A DNA stretch of 62,615 nt from CAZTZL01 sp964617625. GTDB lineage: Bacteria; Zhuqueibacterota; QNDG01; DSAB01. The notes beneath the pieces are model-generated. The model was given only the letters and a program-made list of their open reading frames with translations. It was not told the origin of the DNA and did not search any database. Made by a program: the position numbers and the translations under genes. The stretch lies in contig CAZTZL010000008.1 of assembly GCA_964617625.1 (NCBI GenBank), positions 1 to 62,615 on the forward strand, given 5' to 3'. Below, in pieces: positions 9,120 to 17,398 of the stretch (its first letter is position 1; every line of letters begins with the position of its first letter).

Positions 9120-9505
9120 TGCATCGGGTTGTCATCAGTGCCGGATCAAATATTGATCCGGAAAAACATATTCCGGCCGCACGGGAAATGATTCGGAGCA
9201 CACATCGTCTTGTTTCGGAATCCAGATTTATCCAAACAAAGCCAATAGGATTTCTCGAACAACCTGATTTTTGTAATGGCGTTTTTTTAATCGACACGGA
9301 AATGTCCCGGAATGACCTCAATAAGTGGATCAAAGATGTCGAAAAAAAACTCGGCCGCATTCGAACCGCAAATAAATACGGTCCCCGGACCATCGATCTG
9401 GATATTCTTGTTTGGGATGGAAATATTGTGAATAAGGATCTGATTGAGCGTGATTTTCTTAAAACTGCGGTTTCGGAAGTGCTTCCCGAAATCGATCTTA
9501 AATAA
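9119..9505 (+). CDS. folK: 2-amino-4-hydroxy-6-hydroxymethyldihydropteridine pyrophosphokinase
   Basis: The protein has 128 residues from the ATG at 9119, which overlaps the folB stop (TGATG); the longer frame from 9098 lies inside folB and is rejected. It transfers pyrophosphate from ATP to hydroxymethyl-dihydropterin, the step after FolB. Hallmarks are SAGSNIDPEKHI at the start and YGPRTIDLDILVWDG, the conserved HPPK signature with the two catalytic Asp residues. It is shorter than the usual ~155 residues: the last ~30 (LIERDFLKTAVSEVLPEIDLK) depart from the common LPHP..RAFVL..L ending, so the C-terminal lid looks reduced. It is the last gene before a 253-base gap. Confidence 0.88.
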   Translation: MHRVVISAGSNIDPEKHIPAAREMIRSTHRLVSESRFIQTKPIGFLEQPDFCNGVFLIDTEMSRNDLNKWIKDVEKKLGRIRTANKYGPRTIDLDILVWDGNIVNKDLIERDFLKTAVSEVLPEIDLK

Positions 9506-9694
9506 TTCAAATATTTAATACAATCAATTTATATTTGGATTTTCTTGTCTTCTTTGTTCGCTACCTTCTTGATAAATAAATCATCGTATTTGTAAAGGAC
9601 TTCGGATATTGGATCCTAAAAAGGTGTTATCCAGAAAATAGGACATGATAGCGTGATCAGTTGTACAAATAGCATGCCAGATCGGTTTTTAGGC

Positions 9695-9723
9695 TTGACA
9701 ATGTCTGGTCTAAAGTGTATATT
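9695..9723 (+). promoter_or_regulatory. Sigma-70 promoter of the gatC-kdsB-pyrG-lpt run
   Basis: TTGACA (9695-9700), a 17-bp spacer and TATATT (9718-9723), one base from consensus. It lies 36 bases before the gatC start. The rest of the gap at 9506-9694 is AT-rich and holds no coding frame or clear hairpin. No other strong promoter was seen until after argF, so this may drive much of the 14-kb run. Confidence 0.82.
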
Positions 9724-9758
9724 ATTTTTATCTTTGTCAATACTTGTTAGGGTGTTAA

Positions 9759-10052
9759 ATGAGCGTTACAATCGAGGATGTTGAAAAAATAGCAGCACTG
9801 GCCAAACTTCATCTGAGTGAGGAAGAGAAGGACAAATACCGCGCTCAGCTGGATCAAATTCTTACCTATGTCCAGAAATTGAACGAGTTGGACACAGAGA
9901 ATGTTGAACCAACCTATTATGTTCAATATTCCGGAGATGTGATGAGAGAGGACAAAGTAGAGCCCTCACTGCCCAGGGACAAAGCACTTCAAAATGCGCC
10001 TTTAAAGGCGCATGGATTCGTTCGTGTACCAAAAGTCATCTCCCAGGAATAG
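9759..10052 (+). CDS. gatC: Aspartyl/glutamyl-tRNA(Asn/Gln) amidotransferase subunit C
   Basis: The protein has 97 residues, the standard GatC length. GatC is the small stabilising subunit of the GatCAB amidotransferase, which turns Asp-tRNA(Asn) or Glu-tRNA(Gln) into the amide form in the cytoplasm. Typical features are TIEDVEKIAALAKLHLSEEE at the start, a Q.D.IL.YV.KLNELDTENVEPT core, and a C-terminal LPRDKALQNAP...FVRVPKVI. GatA and GatB are not in the window, so the complex is split in this genome. The kdsB start lies 7 bases past the stop. Confidence 0.95.
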   Translation: MSVTIEDVEKIAALAKLHLSEEEKDKYRAQLDQILTYVQKLNELDTENVEPTYYVQYSGDVMREDKVEPSLPRDKALQNAPLKAHGFVRVPKVISQE

Positions 10053-10059
10053 AAGCATT

Positions 10060-10836
10060 TTGGGCGCTAAAAAGAAAATTATCGGCATTATCCCTGTTCG
10101 ATACGAGTCATCCCGATTTCCAGGGAAACCATTGGTGGATATCGGCGGGAAATCCATGATCGAGAGGGTTTATGAGCGTTCCTGTCAGGCTTCCATGCTT
10201 TCAGCTGTGCTGGTTGCTACAGACGATGTGAGAATTTTTAAAATAGTCGAATCTTTCGGAGGAGAGGTCGTGATGACTCCAAAAGCGATTCTTTCAGGTA
10301 CTGATCGGGTCGCTTTTGTTGCAGAGGGGCAAGATGCGGATATTGTTGTGAACATTCAGGGGGACGAACCTTTTATCGAACCGCAGGAGATTGATTCGGT
10401 TGCGCAGATTTTATTGAATGATGAGAACGCTGTTATGGGCACATTGGTGAAGCGGATTACACGTATCGAGGAACTTACCAGTCCGAACACGGCTAAAGTT
10501 GTTGTGGATCAAAACGGATTCGCTCTCTATTTTTCAAGAAGCCCAATTCCGAATTACAGAGACAGCAAGGATTTGTCCAAATGGATTCAAAACCATGTTT
10601 ATTACAAGCACGTCGGAATTTACAGTTACCGGAAATCATTCCTGATGGATTACAGTCGGTGGGATCCGACACCGCTGGAAATGGTTGAAAAATTGGAGCA
10701 GCTGCGCGCTCTGGAACAGGGGTATAAAATCAAGGTAGCCGAGACGTCAGCCGAGCCTGTTTGTGTGGATACGCCTCAGGATCTGGAACGGGTTCGACAG
10801 ATAATGATGAAAGCGTCAATATTCCATCAAACATAA
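10060..10836 (+). CDS. kdsB: 3-deoxy-manno-octulosonate cytidylyltransferase (CMP-Kdo synthetase)
   Basis: From TTG 10060 the protein has 258 residues, close to the family norm (~250). It joins CTP and Kdo to CMP-Kdo, the donor for the LPS inner core. Visible motifs are IIGIIPVRYESSRFPGKPL (nucleotide-binding loop), SCQASMLSAVLVATDD, NIQGDEPFIEP (metal and substrate site) and the C-terminal CVDTPQDLERVR. The longer frame from ATG 10012 overlaps gatC and adds residues unlike the family. The product feeds the same pathway as kdsA, kdsC and kdsD downstream, and pyrG next door makes its CTP substrate. Confidence 0.95.
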   Translation: MGAKKKIIGIIPVRYESSRFPGKPLVDIGGKSMIERVYERSCQASMLSAVLVATDDVRIFKIVESFGGEVVMTPKAILSGTDRVAFVAEGQDADIVVNIQGDEPFIEPQEIDSVAQILLNDENAVMGTLVKRITRIEELTSPNTAKVVVDQNGFALYFSRSPIPNYRDSKDLSKWIQNHVYYKHVGIYSYRKSFLMDYSRWDPTPLEMVEKLEQLRALEQGYKIKVAETSAEPVCVDTPQDLERVRQIMMKASIFHQT

Positions 10837-10837
10837 A

Positions 10838-10842
10838 GGAGG
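10838..10842 (+). promoter_or_regulatory. Shine-Dalgarno that points to a CTG start for pyrG
   Basis: GGAGG at 10838-10842 sits immediately past the kdsB stop, 5 bases before CTG at 10848. No ATG, GTG or TTG lies in the pyrG frame at a suitable distance, and CTG is the codon just before the conserved NKKPKFVFVTGG start of CTP synthases. Confidence 0.7.
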
Positions 10843-10847
10843 ATGTT

Positions 10848-12482
10848 CTGAACAAGAAACCGAAATTTGTCTTTGTCACAGGTGGTGTGGTTTCATCCCT
10901 CGGGAAAGGAATTGCTTCTTCTTCATTGGGATTGCTGCTAAAACTTCGGGGTCTTCGCGTCACTGCACTTAAAATTGACCCCTATCTGAATGTCGATCCT
11001 GGTACCATGAGTCCCTATCAGCATGGGGAAGTTTTTGTCACGGATGACGGAGCTGAAACCGATCTTGATCTGGGTCATTACGAACGTTTTCTTGACATTG
11101 ATATGAACCAGAACAATAATACGACAACCGGCCAGGTTTACGGAGCTGTGATTGAAAAGGAACGAAGAGGGGATTATCTTGGGAAAACCGTTCAGGTCAT
11201 TCCTCACATCACGGATGAGATCAAAAGACGGATCCATCTTGCTGCGAAGGATCGCGGTGGTGTGGATGTGGTTTTGGTGGAAGTTGGCGGGACTGTTGGC
11301 GATATTGAAGGACTGCCTTTTCTTGAAGCGATTCGTCAATTCAGACTGGAAGAAGGACCCAGCAATGTGATCAACATTCACCTGACCCTTGTTCCTTTTA
11401 TCCGGGCCAGCGGTGAAGTGAAAACCAAACCCACTCAGCATAGTGTGCAGAAACTCAGGGAGATCGGTATTCAACCCGATATTCTCCTATGCAGAACTGA
11501 AAATCCCCTGCCCAAGGAAGCCAAAGCGAAAATCGGGCTTTTTGCAAATCTGCCGCCACATGCCGTTATCGAAGCAAAAGATGTTTCCTCTATCTATGAA
11601 GTACCCTTGTATCTGGAGAAACAAAACATCTCCGATCTGGTTGTTGATTTATTAAAGATCGACGCGAAACCTTTGAAAATCGATCAATGGAAAACTTTTG
11701 TTAAGAAAATAAATCACCCTAAATATACGATAAAAATTGCTATTGCAGGAAAATATATTGAGCTCCACGATGCCTATAAAAGCATCATGGAATCTTTTGT
11801 GCATGCGGGTGTTGAGAATAATGTGAAAGTGGAACTTGAATGGATCGCATCTGAAGAAATTGAAGAAAATGGCGCCGAAAAATATCTCAGCCACGTATCG
11901 GGGCTGCTCATCCCGGGCGGTTTTGGCGAACGGGGAATCGAAGGGAAGATTCAGGCAGTTCGCTATGCCAGAGAGAATGACCTGCCGTTTTTTGGTATTT
12001 GTCTGGGGCTTCAATGCGCTGTTATTGAATTTGCCCGTTCCATATGCGGTCTGAAGCAGGCCCACAGCCGGGAGTTTGCATCAGGCAAATTTGATCCGGT
12101 AATCGATTATATGGCTGGTCAAAGTGATGATAAGGATAAAGGCGGGACGATGCGATTGGGAGCCTATCCCTGTGTATTGAAGAAAGGAAGTATGGCCCAT
12201 CGTATTTATAAAAAAGACCGTATTTCCGAAAGACACCGGCACCGGTTGGAAGTTAACAATGACTATCGGAAGATACTGGAAGAACATGGATTGGTTTTCA
12301 GCGGATTGTCTCCGGATAAATTTCTTGTGGAAATGATCGAGCTTTCCGACAAGCCCTGGTTCCTTGCAGTACAATTTCATCCTGAATTGAAATCCAGAGC
12401 CTTGAGGGCTCATCCGATTTTCAGATCTTTCGTTAAGGCATCACTGGATTATCACAAAATACATCATCAGGGGCGACCATGA
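10848..12482 (+). CDS. pyrG: CTP synthase
   Basis: From the probable CTG start the protein has 544 residues, the usual length. It aminates UTP to CTP with ATP and glutamine in the cytoplasm. The N-terminal synthetase domain shows FVFVTGGVVSSLGKG, LKIDPYLNVDPGTMSPYQHGEVF and DLDLGHYERF. The C-terminal class I amidotransferase domain shows PGGFGERG, FFGICLGLQ (catalytic Cys, about residue 385) and FHPELKSR (catalytic His and Glu). The ATG-initiated longer frame from 10761 overlaps kdsB and adds a segment foreign to the family. Its stop overlaps the kdsA start (ATGA). pyrG beside Kdo genes suits the CTP need of KdsB. Confidence 0.96.
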   Translation: MNKKPKFVFVTGGVVSSLGKGIASSSLGLLLKLRGLRVTALKIDPYLNVDPGTMSPYQHGEVFVTDDGAETDLDLGHYERFLDIDMNQNNNTTTGQVYGAVIEKERRGDYLGKTVQVIPHITDEIKRRIHLAAKDRGGVDVVLVEVGGTVGDIEGLPFLEAIRQFRLEEGPSNVINIHLTLVPFIRASGEVKTKPTQHSVQKLREIGIQPDILLCRTENPLPKEAKAKIGLFANLPPHAVIEAKDVSSIYEVPLYLEKQNISDLVVDLLKIDAKPLKIDQWKTFVKKINHPKYTIKIAIAGKYIELHDAYKSIMESFVHAGVENNVKVELEWIASEEIEENGAEKYLSHVSGLLIPGGFGERGIEGKIQAVRYARENDLPFFGICLGLQCAVIEFARSICGLKQAHSREFASGKFDPVIDYMAGQSDDKDKGGTMRLGAYPCVLKKGSMAHRIYKKDRISERHRHRLEVNNDYRKILEEHGLVFSGLSPDKFLVEMIELSDKPWFLAVQFHPELKSRALRAHPIFRSFVKASLDYHKIHHQGRP

Positions 12483-13327
12483 AAACAGTGACTGTCAATA
12501 ATATTCCTATTGGCGAAGGGCATCAGCTGGTCCTGATCGCTGGTCCCTGCGTGATTGAATCGGAAACACTCGTTCTCGAAACAGCTGAGTCGATCCGAAA
12601 AATTACGGAAGGATTGAATATCCCTTTTATATTTAAATCCTCCTATTTAAAAGACAACCGTTCCTCTTCAAAGTCGTTTCAGGGACCGGGTCTGGACAAT
12701 GGATTGGAAATTCTTAAAAAAGTTAAAGAAAAAATCGGTGTGCCGGTACTCTCCGATATACACGATCAACACGATGCACAAAAAGTGGGGGAAGTACTGG
12801 ATGTCATTCAGATTCCGGCCTATCTTTCCATGCAGACAAGTCTGACACTGGCAGTGGCGCGCACCGGAAAAGTGGTCAATGTGAAGAAGGGCCAGTTTGT
12901 TGATCCAGGTGATGTTCAAAATATTATCAAGAAAATCGAAGGCGAGGGGAATCACAATATTTTATTGACCGAACGGGGAACTTGTTTCGGATATCACAAT
13001 CTCATCGTCGATATGCGTTCTTTTCAAATCATGAAAGAGATGGGATATCCCGTTATTTTTGATCCAACACATTCAATAAGGGTTTATGGGATATCCAGTT
13101 CGGATCCGAAAGGAGGCACACCGAAGTTTGTGCCCGGTCTTTCAAGGGCGGCAGTGGCAGCGGGGATACAGGCGATTTTTATCGAAACCCATCCCAATTG
13201 CAGCGAAGCACTCTGCGATGCGGCCAGCATGTGGCCTCTCAGTCATCTAAAAAAATTACTTATCCAGTTGAAAGCGCTCGATGAGCTGATTCGATCCCAG
13301 CAAGAAATTAAATATGATGGATCATGA
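12479..13327 (+). CDS. kdsA: 3-deoxy-8-phosphooctulonate synthase, metal-dependent (Cys) type
   Basis: The protein has 282 residues. It condenses phosphoenolpyruvate with arabinose-5-phosphate to Kdo-8-phosphate. Motifs include LVLIAGPCVIESE, FKSSYLKDNRSS, GPGLDNGLEIL, VLSDIHD, FDPTHSI and GIQAIFIETHPN. The Cys in AGPC corresponds to the metal-ligand Cys of the Aquifex enzyme; metal-independent enzymes such as that of E. coli have Asn there, so this should be a metal-dependent enzyme. The late string SEALCDAASMWPL differs from the common ALSDGPN.WPL. ATGA overlaps link it to pyrG before it and kdsC after it. Confidence 0.95.
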   Translation: MKTVTVNNIPIGEGHQLVLIAGPCVIESETLVLETAESIRKITEGLNIPFIFKSSYLKDNRSSSKSFQGPGLDNGLEILKKVKEKIGVPVLSDIHDQHDAQKVGEVLDVIQIPAYLSMQTSLTLAVARTGKVVNVKKGQFVDPGDVQNIIKKIEGEGNHNILLTERGTCFGYHNLIVDMRSFQIMKEMGYPVIFDPTHSIRVYGISSSDPKGGTPKFVPGLSRAAVAAGIQAIFIETHPNCSEALCDAASMWPLSHLKKLLIQLKALDELIRSQQEIKYDGS

Positions 13328-13884
13328 AAAAGCAAACACCAAATAAACGATCTGCTTTAATATCCAAACTGAAAAAAGTAAAAATGCTTCTGATGGATGT
13401 AGACGGGGTCTTGACGGAAGGCGGTATTATTCTTGGGATTGACAAGCAGGAGTTTAAAATCTATGATGTCCAAGACGGCATGGGGATTACACTGGCGCGA
13501 CTGGGAGGATTGAAAGTCGGATTTCTGACGGGACGAACTTCCGAGGTGGTGGATCGTCGTGCAAAAGAGCTCCATGTGGATATCTGTTATCAGGGGGCTT
13601 CGGACAAATTGGAAGGTCTACGCGATATTTTGGAGAGATACGATCTCCCGGGTCAGACCGTCTGTTATATCGGCGACGATGTTCTGGATGTGGGTGTGCT
13701 TAAACATGTCGGTGCTGCTGTTACCGTTGCAAATGGACGGCCTGAAGTAAAACGGATTGCCGATTATGTCACTACGCATTCCGGGGGCAAAGGAGCAGTC
13801 CGCGAAACTGTCGAATTGATTTTAAAAGCACAAAATAAATGGAAGTCTGTACTTGAGCGCGTGTATGGTCCGGCGGCTTTATAA
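13324..13884 (+). CDS. kdsC: 3-deoxy-manno-octulosonate-8-phosphatase
   Basis: The protein has 186 residues, a C0-type HAD phosphatase without a cap domain, as KdsC tetramers are. It removes phosphate from Kdo-8-P. The nucleophile motif is MDVDGVLTEGG (catalytic Asp residues), followed by VGFLTGRTSEVV and CYIGDDVLDVGVLK, the acidic metal motif. The end of kdsA overlaps its ATG (ATGA). It sits between the synthase and the isomerase of the same pathway. Confidence 0.94.
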   Translation: MKKQTPNKRSALISKLKKVKMLLMDVDGVLTEGGIILGIDKQEFKIYDVQDGMGITLARLGGLKVGFLTGRTSEVVDRRAKELHVDICYQGASDKLEGLRDILERYDLPGQTVCYIGDDVLDVGVLKHVGAAVTVANGRPEVKRIADYVTTHSGGKGAVRETVELILKAQNKWKSVLERVYGPAAL

Positions 13885-13916
13885 AGCGTGTCAAATAAAT
13901 AAAATATCGAGTTATC

Positions 13917-14876
13917 ATGAGTATTCAAAAAGGAAAAGAAGTTGTTCGTATCGAAGCAGAGGCGATTCGGGCGTTAATTGACCGTATCGATGATCGATTT
14001 CAGAAAGCAGTCGATATCCTGTTGAACTGCAAGGGCAGGATCATTATCACGGGCATGGGAAAGTCGGGTATTATCGGAAGAAAGATTGTATCGACACTTA
14101 ACAGTACGGGCATGTCTTCCATTTTTCTCCACCCGGCTGAAGGGGTACATGGGGATCTGGGTGTAGTTTTAAAAGATGATGTCGTGATTTGTATCTCCAA
14201 GAGTGGAAATACAGAAGAGATCCTTCGTCTTATTCCAGTTTTCAAGCGTCAGGGTTGTGCCGTGATTACAATGACGGGGAATCCGGATTCTGCTCTCGGC
14301 AAACAGAGCAATGTGATTTTGGACATCAGCGTAAAAGAGGAAGCCTGTCCGTATGATCTCGTTCCGACGGCAAGCAGCACGGCCGCGCTGGTCATGGGAG
14401 ATGCACTGGCACTGGCTCTGTTTCAGGAAAGAGGGTTGAGTGTGGAAGATTATGCCATGCTCCATCCTGCAGGCGATATTGGAAAACGTTTTTTTCTGCG
14501 CGTTGATGAAATTATGCGCACAGAAGAGGATATCGCAAAAGTCAATACGGATACACCGATTACACAGACTATTTTGGAAATCTCTTCCAAGCGGCTTGGT
14601 GCAACCTGTGTGATGGATAATAATAAGAAACTCGTTGGTATTGTCACCGACGGCGATCTGCGGCGTCTCATGGAAAAGAGTCATGACATCTGGAGCTTAA
14701 AAGCGAAAGACATTATGTGCCGGTATCCAAAGTGTATCCGGCTGGGCGTTTTGGCGGAAGAAGCGCTTAGGACCATGGAGGAATTCAGTGTCAACCAGCT
14801 TATCGTGGTTGATAAGGAGGAAAATCCTGTCGGTATGGTTCATATTCATGATTTATTGAAAGCGGGATTGGCTTGA
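13917..14876 (+). CDS. kdsD: D-arabinose-5-phosphate isomerase (SIS plus two CBS domains)
   Basis: The protein has 319 residues, the standard KdsD/KpsF length. It converts ribulose-5-phosphate to arabinose-5-phosphate for KdsA. The N-terminal SIS domain shows ITGMGKSGIIGRKI, HPAEGVHGDLG and SKSGNTEEIL; the catalytic-type HPAGDIGKRF follows at about residue 190. Two CBS domains form the last ~120 residues (VTDGDLRRLM in the first, VGMVHIHDLLKAGL in the second), where they may sense a nucleotide or sugar. It lies 32 bases past kdsC, and its stop overlaps the lptC TTG start. Confidence 0.95.
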   Translation: MSIQKGKEVVRIEAEAIRALIDRIDDRFQKAVDILLNCKGRIIITGMGKSGIIGRKIVSTLNSTGMSSIFLHPAEGVHGDLGVVLKDDVVICISKSGNTEEILRLIPVFKRQGCAVITMTGNPDSALGKQSNVILDISVKEEACPYDLVPTASSTAALVMGDALALALFQERGLSVEDYAMLHPAGDIGKRFFLRVDEIMRTEEDIAKVNTDTPITQTILEISSKRLGATCVMDNNKKLVGIVTDGDLRRLMEKSHDIWSLKAKDIMCRYPKCIRLGVLAEEALRTMEEFSVNQLIVVDKEENPVGMVHIHDLLKAGLA

Positions 14877-15523
14877 GTTTAAAAAATCCGAATCATATAA
14901 TTATCACGCTCGGTGTGATGTTATTTCAAATCCTTCTTCTTTCTTCGTGCGGGAAAAAAGGAGGAGATCCTGTGGAAACCGCCAAACAGACTAAAGAGTT
15001 TCCGGAACAGGAAGGATGGAATTCGGAATTGTATATTTCCAAAGTAGGCCGACCTCAGGCCATCGTGCATTACGGCCATATGACCAAGTATGAAACACAG
15101 AAAATAATCTATTTTGATCAGGGGGTGGATGTTGATTTCTATGATAGCGATGGAAATCATTCATCGCATCTCGTTTCCGATAGAGGCGAATATCATGAGA
15201 AGACCGAAGATGTGATCGGTCTTGGCGATGTCGTTGTTGTATCGGATAGTGGCGTCACCCTCATGACAGAAGTCATCAAATGGAATAACAAAAGGGGGAA
15301 AATACTATCTGACACCCTTGTGACAATCATTACAGACGATCAGGATACACTTTATGGAAAAGGACTCGAATCCGAACCGGATTTGGGTCATTGGGTAATT
15401 ATCCAGCCCCGGGGTATCAGCCAGCGGAGGCTGGACATCGACAATCTGGAACAGTCATTTGAAAAAACTCCGGCCAGGAAAAATCCGGGGGATATTCCAA
15501 ACGGAGAAAAGAAGAAAGAATGA
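14873..15523 (+). CDS. lptC: LPS export protein LptC (lipoprotein form)
   Basis: The protein has 216 residues from a TTG that overlaps the kdsD stop (TTGA). The N-terminus has a hydrophobic stretch ending LLLSSC, a lipobox, so the protein is probably lipid-anchored rather than carrying the uncleaved anchor of E. coli LptC. The body has the LptC beta-jellyroll style: repeated D.Y.DG, LVSDRGEYHEKTEDVIGLGDVVVVSDSGV and TLYGKGLESEPDL. LptC passes LPS from the LptBFG transporter to LptA in the periplasm. lptA follows with an ATGA overlap, which supports the assignment. lptF and lptG are not in the window. Confidence 0.85.
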   Translation: MSLKNPNHIIITLGVMLFQILLLSSCGKKGGDPVETAKQTKEFPEQEGWNSELYISKVGRPQAIVHYGHMTKYETQKIIYFDQGVDVDFYDSDGNHSSHLVSDRGEYHEKTEDVIGLGDVVVVSDSGVTLMTEVIKWNNKRGKILSDTLVTIITDDQDTLYGKGLESEPDLGHWVIIQPRGISQRRLDIDNLEQSFEKTPARKNPGDIPNGEKKKE

Positions 15524-16635
15524 AAATTGTCCACTATCTTGTTCTTGGTTTTATTGTATTGAATCTGGATTATTGTTTTGGCCGGGAACGGCTTCAATTG
15601 GTACATGCGGACAGTTTGGTGAATATGGTGCTTGATCAGAAACGTTTATTGAAATTAACGGGAAATGTGAAGCTCATTCAGGGAGAGGCCTATATCACCT
15701 GTGATATGGCCCACTGGTGGGAAAGTGAAGATCGGACTGTGGCTTATGGAAATGTTTCTATCTATGATGGAAAGCGGACACTCACTGCGGATGAGGTCCG
15801 TTATAATGGTCAAACGCGCACAGAAACAGCGATAGGCCATGTGATTCTTGAAAGCGGGAACCGCCGGCTGAAAGCCAGAAAGATCATTTATTCTCAGGAA
15901 ACCGAAGAATCGAATGCATTTGAAAATGTTATAATTGAAGATCTTATACAAGAAGTCACCTTGCGTGGAGAGCTGGCGTATTATGATCGCAAAACGGATT
16001 ACGGCCGTGTCGAAGGCAGACCGCAATTATCGAAAATCGATACAACCTCGGGCGAAGAAATGGTTATTCATGGAATGAAAATGGAAGCCTGGGGAGAGGA
16101 ACAGCGGGTTCTTGTGTCGGACAGTGTTTCAATAGACAAAGGCGATCTCAAGGCAGTTTGTGAGCATGCCGAATATTTTTCTGAAGATAAAACACTCGTA
16201 TTAAAAGACAGTCCCGTTGTTTGGAAACAGGATCAGGAGATGCGGGGAGACCAGATTGATATACAACTGGATGGAACGCAGTTTCGAGGCGGAGTCATTC
16301 AGGGGAACGCACAGGTGGTTTCGACAGACAGCATTTATCAGGATGTCCTGAAAGGAAAGACGATTCGGATCGATGCCGTGAGAGATACAATTAAACAGGT
16401 GGTTGTCGAAGAACAGGCGAGCAGCGTGTATCATATTTTTGATGAAGAAGAAAACGAGCAGGGCACGAATACAACAACAGGGGACAGGATTGTTCTTGAT
16501 TTCGAAAAGGATCGATTGGAAAGGGTTGTTGTTGAAAGTAATCCCGGACAATGTACGGGCTTGTTTGCTCCGTCTGAACCGTCCTCTCCGGAAGAAAAAG
16601 AAACAGTTTCTGTTGATCAATCCGAAAGGTTCTAA
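15520..16635 (+). CDS. lptA: LptA/OstA-family LPS transport protein, extended form
   Basis: The protein has 371 residues with a signal peptide (about 1-21). OstA-type repeats are plain: LKLTGNVKLIQGEAYITCDMA, RTVAYGNVSIYDGKRTLTADEVRYN and AIGHVILESGNRRLKARKI, then several more to residue ~330. E. coli LptA has ~185 residues, so this version carries about twice the beta-jellyroll length and could span more of the periplasm alone. The last ~30 residues are polar and low in complexity. It forms the periplasmic bridge for LPS between LptC and LptD. It lies between lptC (ATGA overlap) and lptB (one base after the stop). An alternative is a truncated LptD-like OstA protein, but no barrel is present. 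Confidence 0.84.
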   Translation: MKIVHYLVLGFIVLNLDYCFGRERLQLVHADSLVNMVLDQKRLLKLTGNVKLIQGEAYITCDMAHWWESEDRTVAYGNVSIYDGKRTLTADEVRYNGQTRTETAIGHVILESGNRRLKARKIIYSQETEESNAFENVIIEDLIQEVTLRGELAYYDRKTDYGRVEGRPQLSKIDTTSGEEMVIHGMKMEAWGEEQRVLVSDSVSIDKGDLKAVCEHAEYFSEDKTLVLKDSPVVWKQDQEMRGDQIDIQLDGTQFRGGVIQGNAQVVSTDSIYQDVLKGKTIRIDAVRDTIKQVVVEEQASSVYHIFDEEENEQGTNTTTGDRIVLDFEKDRLERVVVESNPGQCTGLFAPSEPSSPEEKETVSVDQSERF

Positions 16636-16636
16636 T

Positions 16637-17386
16637 TTGGTGTCGAAACTTGAAGCACAAAATCTGGTAAAAATTTATCACAATAAACGGGCTGTGGATT
16701 GCGTGACTATTGATGTCAAGCAGGGAGAGGTGGTCGGGCTTTTAGGACCGAACGGAGCAGGGAAAACAACCACATTTTATATGATCACAGGGATGATACG
16801 TCCAAACTCCGGAAGAATTTTTTATGATGGAAAAGAGATTACCAATCTTCCCATGTACAAACGCGCCAGAATGGGGATCGGTTATTTGTGCCAGGAGCCT
16901 TCCGTTTTTAGAAAACTTACGGTTAAGGAAAATATTCTGGCCATTCTTGAAACCATGGGACTGGACAAACAGGAGCAAAAAAGACGGCTGGAGCTTTTAT
17001 TGAAAGATCTTTCCATTGATCGCCTGGCCGATCAAAAAGCCGATACACTTTCAGGAGGAGAAAGACGGCGTGTCGAAATTACCCGTGCCCTGGTTACCCG
17101 TCCCAAATTTATTTTACTTGACGAGCCGTTTGCAGGAATCGATCCGATCGCGGTGGAAGACATTCAGAATATTGTTCGTCATCTCAAGGATAAAGGGATT
17201 GGTGTTTTAATCACGGATCACAATGTTCATGAAACCCTTTCGATTACGGATCGGTCCTATCTTCTTTTTCAGGGAAAAATATTAAAGTCGGGAACTTCAC
17301 AATTTTTAGCAAATGATGAAGAAGCCAGAAAGATTTATTTAGGAAGACAATTCAGGTTAGATCGATATATGGATGACAGCCATTAG
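16637..17386 (+). CDS. lptB: LPS export ABC transporter ATP-binding protein LptB
   Basis: From TTG 16637 the protein has 249 residues (248 from GTG 16640); LptB is usually ~240. It powers extraction of LPS from the inner membrane with LptFG. Motifs are GPNGAGKTTTFYMITG (Walker A), YLCQEPSVFRKLTV (Q-loop, LptB-typical), TLSGGERRRVEITRAL (signature), FILLDEPFAGIDPIAVEDIQ (Walker B) and LITDHNVHETL (H-loop). The frame is open back to 16403, but that part overlaps lptA and is not family-like. AAAGG at 16625-16629 supports the 16637/16640 start. rpoN follows, as in proteobacteria. Confidence 0.95.
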   Translation: MVSKLEAQNLVKIYHNKRAVDCVTIDVKQGEVVGLLGPNGAGKTTTFYMITGMIRPNSGRIFYDGKEITNLPMYKRARMGIGYLCQEPSVFRKLTVKENILAILETMGLDKQEQKRRLELLLKDLSIDRLADQKADTLSGGERRRVEITRALVTRPKFILLDEPFAGIDPIAVEDIQNIVRHLKDKGIGVLITDHNVHETLSITDRSYLLFQGKILKSGTSQFLANDEEARKIYLGRQFRLDRYMDDSH

Positions 17387-17398
17387 AGGGTATTGAAA

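Noticed and set aside
10938..11474. 178-codon open frame on the minus strand inside pyrG
   Set aside because: It is antisense to a highly conserved enzyme and has no ribosome site or recognisable domain.
16403..16636. Long LptB start at 16403
   Set aside because: It overlaps lptA in another frame, and the residues do not resemble LptB; the family start is at 16637 or 16640.
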